64,000 nucleotides of DNA, from NCBI GenBank assembly GCA_964628905.1, contig CAZVNS010000008.1, positions 1-64,000 on the forward strand, read 5' to 3'. Position 1 is the first letter of the stretch, and each line of letters opens with the position of its first letter. The position numbers and the translations under genes were made by a program. A model generated the notes under the pieces. That model saw only the letters and a list, made by a program, of their open reading frames with translations, was not told the DNA's origin and did no database searches. Origin of the DNA: JAJPXC01 sp964628905. Its GTDB lineage: Bacteria > Bacteroidota > Bacteroidia > Bacteroidales > Muribaculaceae. Below are positions 1 to 12,000 of the stretch, piece after piece.

Positions 1-2
1 CC

Positions 3-1901
<1,899 letters not shown>

Positions 1902-1924
1902 GCGGTTAACCCTCTCTATCAATA

Positions 1925-1970
1925 AGATAGGCCGTAATGTCCTTACAGAAAAGGGCTTTACGGCCTATCC
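1925..1970 (+). terminator. ppdK transcription terminator
   Basis: An inverted repeat (ATAGGCCGTAA ... TTACGGCCTAT) follows the ppdK stop by about 25 bases. A structurally equivalent hairpin with different bases follows the second ppdK tail at 57676-57717, which suggests that each integrated element brings its own replacement terminator. Confidence 0.75.
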
Positions 1971-1984
1971 TGTTCTTAAGCCGG

Positions 1985-2021
1985 CTGCACATTCTGCACG
2001 ATTATCGTGCAGAATGTGCAG
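1985..2021. repeat. 37-bp palindrome between attL and int
   Basis: CTGCACATTCTGCACGAT (1985-2002) is followed by one base and then its exact reverse complement (2004-2021). It lies in the attachment region, before the arm-type repeats. It could be an operator, a protein-bound element of the integration complex, or an RNA hairpin in the int leader. No T-run follows it, so a simple terminator is less likely. Confidence 0.7.
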
Positions 2022-2026
2022 GGTAA

Positions 2027-2090
2027 ACTTACAAAATACGATACAAAATCTGAATGCCGACTTACAAGGCACTTACAACATAACTTACAA
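2027..2090 (+). repeat. Four ACTTACAA direct repeats, probable integrase arm-type sites
   Basis: ACTTACAA occurs at 2027-2034, 2060-2067, 2071-2078 and 2083-2090, all in one orientation between the core and int. A fifth copy in the same orientation lies on the other side of the core at the right end (57578-57585, ACTTACAAAAT as in the first copy). The neighbouring remnant element has a matching GTTTACAA set in the same place. Placement on both arms of the reconstructed attP is what arm-type sites of a tyrosine integrase look like; the binding itself is inferred. Confidence 0.65.
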
Positions 2091-2104
2091 ACGCAACAAC
2101 CAAT

Positions 2105-3598
2105 ATGGCAACATTTAAGGCAACGGTGAGAACTCCTCGTAAGGACGGATTCTACCAAGTTTACATCCGGGTGGTGCATAACTCGAAGCCTGGATACATC
2201 AAAACCGACAAGGTGGTAACCTCAAAGCAGCTTGACAAGCATGGGGAGATTACCGACCCTTATGTGAACAGTCATTGCTCACAACTCATCCTGGCGTATG
2301 CCGACCGACTCAACCGGGTGGACATCTCAACGTGGACTGTACGGCAAGTGGTGGAGCTGCTGACATCGGGTGAGGGGGATTTGTGCTTCAGCGACTATGC
2401 GCGGCGGCACATCGACCGCATGATTGATAATGGGCAGGAGCGCAACGCGAAGAACTACAAACTGGCTCTGCAACACTTGGAGCGTTTCATGGGTACGACC
2501 AAGGTGATGTTTTCAGAATTGACTTCGACAATGGTCAATAAGTGGTTGCAGACTCTGATGCACACTCGCAGGGCAAAGGAGATGTACCCGGTGAATATGA
2601 GGCAGGTGTTCAGGGCCGCCGCCACGGAGTACAACGACTACGACAACGGGATTATCCGCATCAAGACCAATCCGTGGGGCAAGGTGAAGATTCCGCAAGC
2701 GGATCGAGCCGAGAAGAAGGCCATAAGCGCGGAGGAGTGCCGTGCGTTTTTCTCTGCCCCACTTCCCCAAACTCGCATGATTGACCCTCTGCCCGAACTG
2801 GCTCGAGATGTGGCGAAGATGATACTTTGCCTTGCAGGCATCAATACCATTGACCTCTACGAGATGAAGAAAACGGACTACCACGATGGTGTTATCGGCT
2901 ATCGCAGAGCCAAGACGCGCAGGGCGAGGACTGATGATGCGTATATCGAAATGAGGGTTGAGCCTATCATTCAGCCGTTGGTGGAGAAATACAGGGCTGC
3001 CGAGGATGACCCGTTTATGTTCACGTTTCACAAGCGTTTCTCATCGGCTGACAGTTTCAATGCCAACGTGAACACCGGTATCAAGCAGGTGTGCAAGGCT
3101 ATGGGGATAGCCAAGGAGGACAGGTATTGTGCCTACACGTTCCGGCATACATGGGGAACGACGGCGCAAAACGACTGCGGAGCGAGTATTGCCGACGTGG
3201 CTTTCGGCATGAACCATAGTCATGGACACACAATCACGCGGGGCTACATCAAGATTGATTTCACTCCTGCATGGGAGTTGAACGCCAAGGTCATTGACTT
3301 TATCTTCTTCTCCACAGCCAAGAGCAAGCAGGGCAACGCCCACGATGTTGAAGAGCCGAAAGACACGCTGTTCCGGCTTTCGCCCAAGATGATGGTGTAT
3401 GCAAGGGCGTACTTCCGGGGCGAGGTGCTGGCGGAGGTCAGCGACATCGGTTTCCACACGGTTGAGGAGGTGATGGCGGTGCTTGCCGGGAAGCTGCCCG
3501 ACAGTATCCCGGTGGGATGTGCGGTGCAGTTCCGCATCAAGAATCTTGACACTGACCGCGAGGTGGTGTATGAGCGGACAAAGGGGAAGGGATTTTAA
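2105..3598 (+). CDS. int: Tyrosine-type site-specific integrase (IntDOT-like)
   Basis: A protein of 497 residues that catalyses integration and excision at the ppdK 3' end. The N-terminal ~100 residues form an arm-binding domain, followed by a SAM-like core-binding region and a C-terminal catalytic domain. TFRHTWGT supplies Arg347 and His348, and the NHSHGHTITRGYI segment supplies the nucleophile Tyr381. The position of the first catalytic arginine reads GINTIDLY, with Asn247 where most tyrosine recombinases have Arg; loss of this Arg is known in the IntDOT group of Bacteroidales. The ATG at 2105 was chosen because MATFKATVR matches the start of the integrase remnant at 57857. The gene ends convergently with, and overlaps by 4 bases, the small gene at 3595-3819. 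Confidence 0.95.
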   Translation: MATFKATVRTPRKDGFYQVYIRVVHNSKPGYIKTDKVVTSKQLDKHGEITDPYVNSHCSQLILAYADRLNRVDISTWTVRQVVELLTSGEGDLCFSDYARRHIDRMIDNGQERNAKNYKLALQHLERFMGTTKVMFSELTSTMVNKWLQTLMHTRRAKEMYPVNMRQVFRAAATEYNDYDNGIIRIKTNPWGKVKIPQADRAEKKAISAEECRAFFSAPLPQTRMIDPLPELARDVAKMILCLAGINTIDLYEMKKTDYHDGVIGYRRAKTRRARTDDAYIEMRVEPIIQPLVEKYRAAEDDPFMFTFHKRFSSADSFNANVNTGIKQVCKAMGIAKEDRYCAYTFRHTWGTTAQNDCGASIADVAFGMNHSHGHTITRGYIKIDFTPAWELNAKVIDFIFFSTAKSKQGNAHDVEEPKDTLFRLSPKMMVYARAYFRGEVLAEVSDIGFHTVEEVMAVLAGKLPDSIPVGCAVQFRIKNLDTDREVVYERTKGKGF

Positions 3599-3819
3599 TC
3601 GGCAAAATCAAGGGTAAGGTATTCGCCGGCGGCAGTTGCCAGAGTGGAGAGTTCAGCGGCATTGATGTTGTCGCCGACTTTGATGTGGAGTGCGGTGTTG
3701 TTGTTGGCCGCAATCTCGGCAAGGCTTGACAGTTCGGAGAAGCGGAAGTCATCGGAGTTGATGTTTACCGTGGCTCCTTTGCGGATAATGTCGGCTATTG
3801 TGGTGTATGATTTCTTCAT
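3595..3819 (-). CDS. Small protein of unknown function downstream of int
   Basis: A protein of 74 residues beginning MKKSYTTIADIIRKG. It is soluble, with alternating hydrophobic residues and no recognised domain. The start at 3819 is preferred over an upstream in-frame ATG at 3849, because the promoter's -7 box (3846-3853) overlaps that ATG, which would therefore lie upstream of the transcript start. The gene is convergent with int. It sits under one of the eight late-type promoters, so it is probably a late or lysogeny-end gene. I do not recognise the family. Confidence 0.7.
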   Translation of the reverse strand: MKKSYTTIADIIRKGATVNINSDDFRFSELSSLAEIAANNNTALHIKVGDNINAAELSTLATAAGEYLTLDFAD

Positions 3820-3845
3820 TGTCGGTTGTCGTTTGAGGTTCTGCT

Positions 3846-3886
3846 GCAAAGGTAATCACGAGGGAGTAATCAACAATTTTAACTTT
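3846..3886 (-). promoter_or_regulatory. Late-type promoter 1 (for 3595-3819)
   Basis: On the minus strand AAAGTTAAA (3886-3878) is followed by 24 bases and ACCTTTGC (3853-3846), giving a TACCTTTG -7 box. A TTG at 3876-3874 would also fit an ordinary Bacteroidota -33/-7 pair. The start codon lies 27 bases downstream. Confidence 0.7.
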
Positions 3887-3980
3887 TGGGAAAACTCCCT
3901 CTTTTTTTGCGCGCCCCACCTTTTTTAGATGAGGTGGGGGGAGGGGCGCGGGGTCTAAAGTAGACAAATTTAGACGGGGC

Positions 3981-4268
3981 TTAATTGTCCTCGTCTATCT
4001 CGCCACAGAGTTCTTTGAGCCTATCTTCAATGGTCAAGTTTACATTGTGGTTAACGTCAACATCCATTGACTTCATTTTCGGAGAAATGAATTGGGCGAG
4101 TTTCTCCATTATGTTGGCTCGTGCGGCGGGGTCGAGGGCATCGATGTCTTCTTGAAACTGGCCGCTCTCTTGATAGCGTTGCCATTGAGCCGCTATAGCT
4201 TCGCGGATGGTTGAGGTTGATTTGTTGGGGGTGCCTTTTTGGCGACCGCCGGTTTTCTTGCCTTTCAT
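3981..4268 (-). CDS. Small basic-N-terminus phage protein (GGRQKGTPNK family)
   Basis: A protein of 95 residues starting MKGKKTGGRQKGTPNKST, a basic N-terminal signature seen in many short phage proteins that bind DNA or sit near terminases. The rest is predicted helical with an acidic C-terminus. A terminase small subunit role is possible but less likely, because a better candidate (30018-30461) overlaps terL. It faces away from the 4372 gene across a region with two divergent late-type promoters. Confidence 0.75.
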   Translation of the reverse strand: MKGKKTGGRQKGTPNKSTSTIREAIAAQWQRYQESGQFQEDIDALDPAARANIMEKLAQFISPKMKSMDVDVNHNVNLTIEDRLKELCGEIDEDN

Positions 4269-4290
4269 ATCGTTGGGTGAATGTGCTACA

Positions 4291-4331
4291 AAACTTAAAA
4301 GTGTGGTGCAAAGTTGGGGGAGTAAATTAGC
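4291..4331 (+). promoter_or_regulatory. Late-type promoter 3 (for the 4372 ejection/giant block)
   Basis: AAACTTAAA (4291-4299), 24 bases, AAATTAGC (4324-4331), which gives TAAATTAG, a one-mismatch -7 box. It interlocks with the divergent promoter 2, so both upstream elements face each other. The next gene starts 40 bases downstream. Confidence 0.55.
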
Positions 4332-4348
4332 GGACGTATTTTAAGTTT
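4308..4348 (-). promoter_or_regulatory. Late-type promoter 2 (for 3981-4268)
   Basis: Minus-strand AAACTTAAA (4348-4340), 24 bases, AACTTTGC (4315-4308). The base before the -7 box is C instead of the usual T. Its upstream element is half of a 14-bp inverted repeat (4287-4300 / 4339-4352) whose other half serves the divergent promoter. Confidence 0.65.
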
Positions 4349-4371
4349 TGTAACTCAAACAGTGCAACAGT

Positions 4372-4863
4372 ATGATAGGAAGCATAATTGGCGGCGCCCT
4401 GGGCGTTGCGGGAAGCATCTTCGGTGGCATCAGCGCGTCGAGAGCGATGAAGAAGGCGAAGAAGAACATCGAGGCTCAGCGGCGCAAGAATGAGAATTGG
4501 TACAATCGACGCTATAATGAGGATGCGACTCAGCGGGCTGACGCTCAGGCGATACTCAAACGGACGGAGGAGTCGATCCGCGACCGCAACAGGGCTTCGG
4601 CCGGGACGGCGGCGGTGATGGGCGGCACGGCTGAGGCCGCGGCCGCAGACAAGGCGGCTAACAACAAGGCCCTTGTGGACGCTACGACCAATATAGCCGT
4701 GGCCGCGGACCAGCGCAAGGATGAGATTGAGAGGCAGTATCAGCAGAATGACCAACACTACCAGGAGCAGCTGAACAACCTGGAGGTGCAGAAGGCCCAG
4801 GCGATAAGCCAGGCTGTGCAAGGCGTGGCCAAGGCGGGTTCGGGCATGGCAAGTGCATTTTAA
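4372..4863 (+). CDS. Internal virion / ejection-type protein A
   Basis: A protein of 163 residues with an N-terminal glycine-rich hydrophobic segment (IGSIIGGALGVAGSIFGGIS), then a long charged, Ala/Gln-rich helix likely to be a coiled coil. This is the usual look of podoviral internal core proteins (T7 gp14-like) that help form the DNA ejection conduit. It is the first gene of a plus-strand block that continues into 4875-5990 and the giant gene, which supports a virion role. The assignment rests on architecture and context, not on a clear sequence motif. Confidence 0.75.
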   Translation: MIGSIIGGALGVAGSIFGGISASRAMKKAKKNIEAQRRKNENWYNRRYNEDATQRADAQAILKRTEESIRDRNRASAGTAAVMGGTAEAAAADKAANNKALVDATTNIAVAADQRKDEIERQYQQNDQHYQEQLNNLEVQKAQAISQAVQGVAKAGSGMASAF

Positions 4864-4874
4864 ACGGATTTGAC

Positions 4875-5990
4875 ATGGCAGAGGAGCAGAAAGAGGGGAC
4901 GTTCGGTGTGAAGCCGTACCAATTTGGGGAGGGGACTACTTCAGGCCCGCGCCCTCACACTACAACCCAGGAGGATGATCCTACGGGCGTGGAGGATGTA
5001 AGCTATGATAAGGTAACGACGCAGGGCGCGCCCAGTAATCCGCGGAATGCGGGTGAAGTTGTAGAGAGAGGCGTGGCGGCATCGGGTGGCAAGGGGTCAT
5101 CCGGGGAGAGCGGCATCGATTTGTCGGGGATTGACAATAGGATTAAGTGGCTTAAGGATACGATTGCCATGCTTGAGCCGATGGAGACTGAGGAGCAGCG
5201 CAAGAAGCGTGAGCGCAGGGAGAAGTCGGCGAAGATAGTGTCGGCCATCAGTGACGGGTTGAGCGCGATGGGGAATTTGTTTTTCACGACGCAGTATGCT
5301 CCTAATATGTATAACCATGAGGGGAGCCACGTGGCGGCTCAGGATGCCGCGATAGAGAAGGCGAGGAAGGTGCGTGATGCCAACCGGGACGCGCATTTGA
5401 AGTTTGCCCTTGCGCTTGGGGAAGCGGAGGCCGCCCGGGCTAAGGCTGCGCGGGAGGCTGAGCTGGCGCAGGAGCGCAAGAAGCTTGCGAAGGAGAAGGC
5501 TCAGAGGGAGCAGGATGAGCGTGATTGGCTGTTGACGCTTCGCCCGGACAAGGAGAATGAGCAGAAGAGCAAATCAGCCCGCGCGCAGTATATGGCGCAA
5601 GAAGCGCAGGCCAGGGCGGAGAAGGCTGAGGAGCTTGCCCAAGCTGAGGTGGACGCTAAGCGTGCGCAGGCCAAAAGGTATAATTCGTTGGCGGCAGGCG
5701 GCAAATCCAATGGCGGTGGAAGTGGTGAGCAGCCCTATGCGTATGACCGCGATGGGAAGATACATTACTTCAAAAAGGAGGAGACGGCTGAGAAGTTTGC
5801 CCGCGCCCAAGGCACCTGGGTCGAGGAGGAGTATGACGAGGTGACCGACACGCATACCGAGGATGAGCTCAATGGTAAAAAGGACGTAAAACAAGTCAAG
5901 AAAAAGAAGCGCGGCTACTCGCAGAAGCCCCAATCCAAGAAAGGTGCGGGATACGGTGATAGCGGCAAGGGCGCTGGATACGGTGATTAA
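4875..5990 (+). CDS. Internal virion / ejection-type protein B (coiled coil)
   Basis: A protein of 371 residues. Residues ~90-125 are charged; SAISDGLSAMGNLFFTTQYAP (~128-150) is a hydrophobic patch typical of phage internal virion proteins. Residues ~160-265 form a long Ala/Glu/Lys/Arg helix (coiled coil), and the tail ends in a repeated GKGAGYGD-type sequence. It starts 11 bases after the preceding gene and ends 17 bases before the giant gene, so the three are likely one transcript. Likely role: a structural protein released into the host envelope together with the giant protein. Confidence 0.75.
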   Translation: MAEEQKEGTFGVKPYQFGEGTTSGPRPHTTTQEDDPTGVEDVSYDKVTTQGAPSNPRNAGEVVERGVAASGGKGSSGESGIDLSGIDNRIKWLKDTIAMLEPMETEEQRKKRERREKSAKIVSAISDGLSAMGNLFFTTQYAPNMYNHEGSHVAAQDAAIEKARKVRDANRDAHLKFALALGEAEAARAKAAREAELAQERKKLAKEKAQREQDERDWLLTLRPDKENEQKSKSARAQYMAQEAQARAEKAEELAQAEVDAKRAQAKRYNSLAAGGKSNGGGSGEQPYAYDRDGKIHYFKKEETAEKFARAQGTWVEEEYDEVTDTHTEDELNGKKDVKQVKKKKRGYSQKPQSKKGAGYGDSGKGAGYGD

Positions 5991-6007
5991 TCAAGACTTA
6001 TTAAGCT

Positions 6008-9000
6008 ATGGCGACAAACGATAAGAGCCTGCGGGGAGTGTACAGCACCTTGAAGAAGGAGGGGTACACTCCACCGGAGTATGAGCAATTCGCAAAGGAC
6101 ATGCAGGATGATAAGAACCTGCAAGGGGTATATAACACTTTGAAGAAGGAGGGTTATACGCCACCTGAGTATGCGAAGTTTAAGACTGACATGTTTGGGG
6201 AGGACGCTCCGGCCACACCCGCGGCGGAACCGCAGGGGCGGGAGACTTCGGGCGCGCGTCCTGAGACACCTTCGGCCGCAACCACGCCTTCGGCGGCTGA
6301 GACCCCCGCGGCGGAGCCGCAGGGCGCGGGGGCGCAGGGCGGGTGGCAGCCGACGTGGCAGCAGCGCATGGCGATGGATATGGAGCTTCGCCAGGGGATG
6401 GATGATTTCAAGGCTCATGGCAAGGAACTAAAGGAGCGCACGAAGCGAGTGGCTGACAACAACCTTCACAGAGTAGGGTTGCCAAATGCCATGGTTGAGG
6501 CTGAGGCTGCTGATGCGGGAGTGTCGACCTTGCTGATGGGTGTGGAGCCAACGACCAAGGGAGGTGAGGCCGGCGAGAGTGGCGAGGAGGGGAAGACCGC
6601 TTCAGGCGTATCGCCTATACCGCATGCCGTGAAGCGCGACAAGGATGGCGACCCGATGATTGAGTGGCTGATGCCTGACGGCAGGCTAACCACTGACCGA
6701 TGGGAAGCTGAGAACGCAGAGTATGTGGCGCGCGAGAACCGCAAGAAGCATGCGTGGGAAGTCGCCCTGCGAAAGAAGGGGGTCAACCCGGAGAAGCCTG
6801 AGGAGGTGTATGCCTATGAGATGCGCCAGGCGTTGGAGGATGATGAGATAAGGCTGATGCCGGGAATGAAGCCGACGGACGTGTTGGGCGGTCGCAACAT
6901 CGACCTTCAGGACTATACGAATGCCCGCAATCAGATGAAGGTTGCGATGCATAAGCTGGGGCTTGACCCCTACGACAGGGCGCAGCGCAAGCTCTACCTT
7001 GACGGGGATTACAAGGGGATAGTGGAGATTAAGCTCAAGGGGGCTGAGTCGAGGATGAAGCAGTTGGAGGGTGAATACGCCCAGTGGCAAGATGCGCACT
7101 CCGAAAGCAGGGGGGCGGGTGCTTTTTCGACGCCCGGCGCGGTGCAACGGACGTATCAAGCTGACACTGACACTTATGTCAACGGTGCGGCAAACACCTT
7201 CCCCAAGGCCGCTGAGCTTCAGCGGGCCACTGATGAGTATGCCGCTCTGCTGAAAACCCTGCATGACTACGAGAATGGCGTGGAGGCCAACAAGGATGAG
7301 AATAAGAGTTGGTACAAGCAGCTGTGGACGGGCTTCAAGCATGGCTTGACCGACCCCAACACATGGACGATGGGTGCGTGGGGGTTGTCGGCGGGCAGTG
7401 GAGTTATCAACGCCGCTCCGGGTGTGCAGGATGCGATACTGGCGTTGCGCGGCGTGACGCCTGAGACCGGCGGTTGGTACGCGGGTGGTCACTTCGGCGG
7501 CCAGCTTATAGGTGACTTGCCGATGTATGCCGCGGGTGGAGTCGGTGGTGTTGCAACTAAGCTCGCGGGCCGCGGCTTGACGTGGGCCGCGACTAAGACC
7601 GCGCTGAAGGGTATGGAGCGCAAGGTGGCCGAGCGGTTTATGATGCAGAGGCTTGGCACGCGCTTGTTGCAGACCGGTGTGACCCGCACGGTGGGTGGTG
7701 CGGTCAACTTCGGCACATATGAGTTGCTTGGGGACATGCGTGACCAGATGACCAACGGCGGTTGGTCGGATGACAAGGGGAATTTCCACCAGGGGTTCTC
7801 GCTCAACCATGCCATACATCAGGGTGGACATGGCGCGCTGCTCGGCTCGGTGATGGGTGTGTTCGGAGCGGGATTTGGCAACCTGGGGCATTACGCCACA
7901 AAGGCCGTGGAGCCCGCCGCGGGCAAGATAGCGACCAAGGCGGGTATCGGCACGATGGATGTGCTGACCGAGGGCACGATATTCGCCGCGGAGGATATAT
8001 ACAAGTTCCACACGATGAGTGATGAGGACTTCGATGAGCATTATGCTAAGAAGTTTGGCTACGCCGATGTCACCGACGAGAAGGAGCGGGCAAAGGCTCG
8101 CGCGGAGGCACGCGAGACGATGCAGTGGAACTCATGGGGCGAGGCGTTGTCGATGGTCGGCGGCATGAAACTGTCGGGGAAGGCGATGAACGTGGCGAAG
8201 CATCCGATGCAGACGGTGAAGAGCGCGAAGGAGGTGCTTGATGGGCTGAAGAAGCAAGGCCGGCTTGACAACCGCACATTCGCGGAGCGGGTGTGGAGCG
8301 TGATGGACAAGTCGCCCTTTGGGATAACGCTGACCAAGGAGGAGCGCCAGGAGCTGAAGGATAAGGGGTATGGCAGCCTTGCCGACCTGCTTACCAAAAA
8401 ACCCGCGGCAGACCGCGGCGGCGAAACCGCCGGGCAGGGTAAGCCTTCACCTCTTGATGGCCAAATCGAGCTTGCCGGTATTGAGCTTGAGGAGGTGATT
8501 GAGGGGGCGAAGAACCCGCTTGACGGATATGCGGAGGTGGAGAGGCTGATTGATGATGCGAATGTGAGTCAGACAACGAGAGCCAAGGTTTATCATCTGA
8601 TAACAAATAATATGCTGCCGTTGTCGACCGTGTCGGGATGGGATGTGATAGAACACCCCGACGGGACATACACCGTCAATGCGATGTCGGCTGACGGGCA
8701 GGTGGTGACCACGCGCGACTTCAAGAGCAAGGGGAAGGCCGACGCGCATGTGGCCGACATACGCCGACAGGCAGAGTTGAACGCCATCGACCTTGGGGAG
8801 CGGGCGAGCGAGGTGCGTGCCGGGCGCAAGGTGTTTGAGGCTGCCGTAGAGGAGGAATATCCCGGAGCAGACCTCAAAACGGTTGAGGATATATACAACC
8901 GCGTGAAAAGCGGGGATGAGGGCGTGACCGATGCGATGCGGGAGCAAGTTGCCAAAATTGACGAGGCTATAGAGCGCAATGCCGAAGTCGGAGACGAATA

Positions 9001-12000
9001 CCGACCCGAAGCGATGCGCGGGCAGATTAAGGAGGAGACCGGCATAGATGTTGATGAGGCACTGAAGAAGCAGGATAAAGACCGCACCGCGGAGGAGAAA
9101 GCAGCCTTGCGGACCTATGCCGAGCGACTTTACCCCGAAGAAGCACGACAGAAAGCACAGGAAGAATCGGAGGCATACGCCCAGTCGCAACCATCACCCG
9201 AACAGAGCGAGGCAGTGGCAAACTACAATGCAAGTCGTGAAACCTATTCTCGATTTGAGAGCGGCAACCCTCAGGAGCAGGAGCAGGCGAGAGCGGACAT
9301 GGACGCAATCGGTCTGCGGTATCAGGAAGCGTTGGAGTTGATAGATGATGCTTTCGGAGCGGAAGCGGAGATGCGACTTGCCGAGATGCGGGAAAATCCG
9401 TGGGATTTGGTAACCAATCCCGAACTGACAGCCGACCAACAGGAGGCGGTGCTGTACTATATCAATGCGAGGGCGGCTCTTGACGGAGTGCGGGACGCGG
9501 CCGATGAGAGCGCGGAGGGCAAGCGCGAAGCCGTGCGACAAGCCGTAGCCGACCGCACCCACGTTGACGCAGGTGTTGTTATCCCCGCCACGATGAAAGT
9601 AGACGACCGACAGGTGTTCATCGTCAAGGGGAACGTGGTGATGTTTGAGGACGGCACCGGCGTGGATGTGCGCAACTCCGACAATAGCGTGATAGTCTTT
9701 GACCCTGCGACAGGTCAGAGGGAGTTCACCTCGCCCGACCGCATCTTCAAGGTTGGCGAGGCGGTCGATCCACAAGCGGAGATTGACAATGCGCTTGCCG
9801 AGGTGGAGGCGCAGAGGAACGTGTTCCCCGATGTTGAGCCGGAGAGGTCGGACGTGTCGGACGGTTCTGACCAGTCGGACGCTCCAGTTGCCAATGTAGA
9901 GGAATATGACCGAGGGTATGAGGATGCCATTGAGGAAGCGAAGAACCTTTCTGATGAGCGCGTTGACCATTATGTAGATGTACTGCGCGAGGGAGCGCAG
10001 AAGCAGATGCAGAAGTACGGGCGAGTTGATGACTATATCCGTGGCAGACTTGAAGCACTGGAGTATGTTCAGCAAGACCGAGCCGGGCAAGCCGTTCCCG
10101 AAACTGAAGAAATCGTTCCCAATCCTACCGAAAACCCCGAAGCGGAGGGCGAAATTGTCCCCGAAGCGGTCTCAACAGAGCAGACCGCGCTCGAGCGGAT
10201 ACCGAGAAATGGCGACACACCTATCTTTGAAAAAGCGCCCGACAAGGAAACCGCTTGGGACGGACTTGTGGAGTATATGGAGAATGACGAGCAGGGGGCA
10301 ATTGAGATAGCACAAGCTCAGATACAACGCGCCAATGAAGATTTGGAGCGGCTGAGGAAGAAGCAGCCTAAAGTCGTAACGCCAAAGTTGACCGGCGATG
10401 TCGCGGCCATGAAAGCGGCACGTCAGCAAGCAAAAGAGGCTAACGACAAAGCGCAGGAGGAGTATCAGCGTCAGATAGCAGAAGCCGAAGCGCGTCAGAG
10501 GGCGTGGAATGAGATTGTGGGCGTGTATAACACTCGCAATGCCGAACTGCGCAGACAGCGCGAGGAAGAAAAGCAGAGACGCAATGCCGAGGCGCATGAT
10601 GCGGCCGTTGCAAAGTTTGAACAGGAACAAATTGAACAAGCACAGAAAGAGGCTGAACGCCGTGAGGTGGGCTATGGCAAGGCTATGCCCAATATTGTTG
10701 AGAAATACAACAGTGCTGAAAAGGTATATGGTAATGAGGATGAGATTATCATTGCCAATGGTGAGAAAATCAAAGGTCGTTGGGTACTTTCAACAGCAGA
10801 TGCCACAACACCAAGCCACGACCCATTCAACGGATATGTGAAGTCAGAAGGATTTCCCATGAACGAAAATGGCACAACAGTCAACGACCGTGATTATGAA
10901 CATGACATAGACGCTCAACAACGCAACCGGGAACGAGGTGCTAATTTCGACGGCCGTGCTCTTCAAGACCCGATAATTAATTCCAACGAGGGTGTTGTGG
11001 TATCGGGTAATGACCGCGATATGGCGGGCAAGATAGCCGCCGTGGCAGGTACGGATGGTAAATATTTGGAATATGCAACCAAATATGCTCAAAAGTATGG
11101 TTTTACTCCCGAACAAGTGGCAGCGATGCCACATGCACGCATCCGCTTTGAGATGTCAGAGCCGATTGAGTATACCACCGAAAACTTCCATAAGTTCAAT
11201 GTTGATGACAAAAAAGCCAAGAACAACACCGAGAAAGCCGTTGAGATGGGCAAAGTTATCAGCGATGAATTATATGGGCAAATAGTGAACCGACTTAACG
11301 GCTTCGACACGATTGGCGAATATTACAACGACCCTAAAGCCGGATACGATGCAGTCCAAGCATTAGTATCTGCCGGCGTTATAGGTGTTGACGGAATACC
11401 CGAACTAATCGATGGTGGCAAACTTAGCGAACAGGGGAAGAAACTCCTTGAGAGCATTCTTGTGGGTAAAGCATTTAGTGCAGACCCCAACGTGGTGCGT
11501 ATACTTACCGACCGCCCCGCCATGCGTCAACGTGTTGTATGGGCATTGCAGGAGATAGCGGACAATTACCATCTCGGGGCAGACTACTCGCTTCAGCAGG
11601 AAATGACTGCTGCCATACATTTGTGTGATGAGGCCTTGAACAGCGGTTTTCAATTAGGAGACCCCGTCAGTGGTTTTGCAGCGCAGAAGGGATTATTCCC
11701 CGAACTTGACCGCAGCAAAAGTTATCAGTCGGTCACAGTGCAGATGTTGGGGAATATTCTTAACCATAAGAATGTATCAGAATTAAAAAAAGCCTTAACT
11801 TCGTACAACGATAACTCGCGCCCCGCAGCATCCGGACAATTCAGTTTCGATTTTGACAGCGGTGATATCAAGCGCGAGACAAAAGAAGAAATAATCAAGC
11901 AGGTATTAGAATTCTTACAATATGGAACAAAAGAGCAAATCGAAAACGCCCGACAAATCGCAGTTGAGCGAAGAAAAGAGAGCGTTCAACAAGATGGCGA

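Noticed and set aside
6686..8041. A 451-codon minus-strand open frame inside the giant gene
   Set aside because: Its composition is that of an antisense shadow, and the plus frame here has clear structure.
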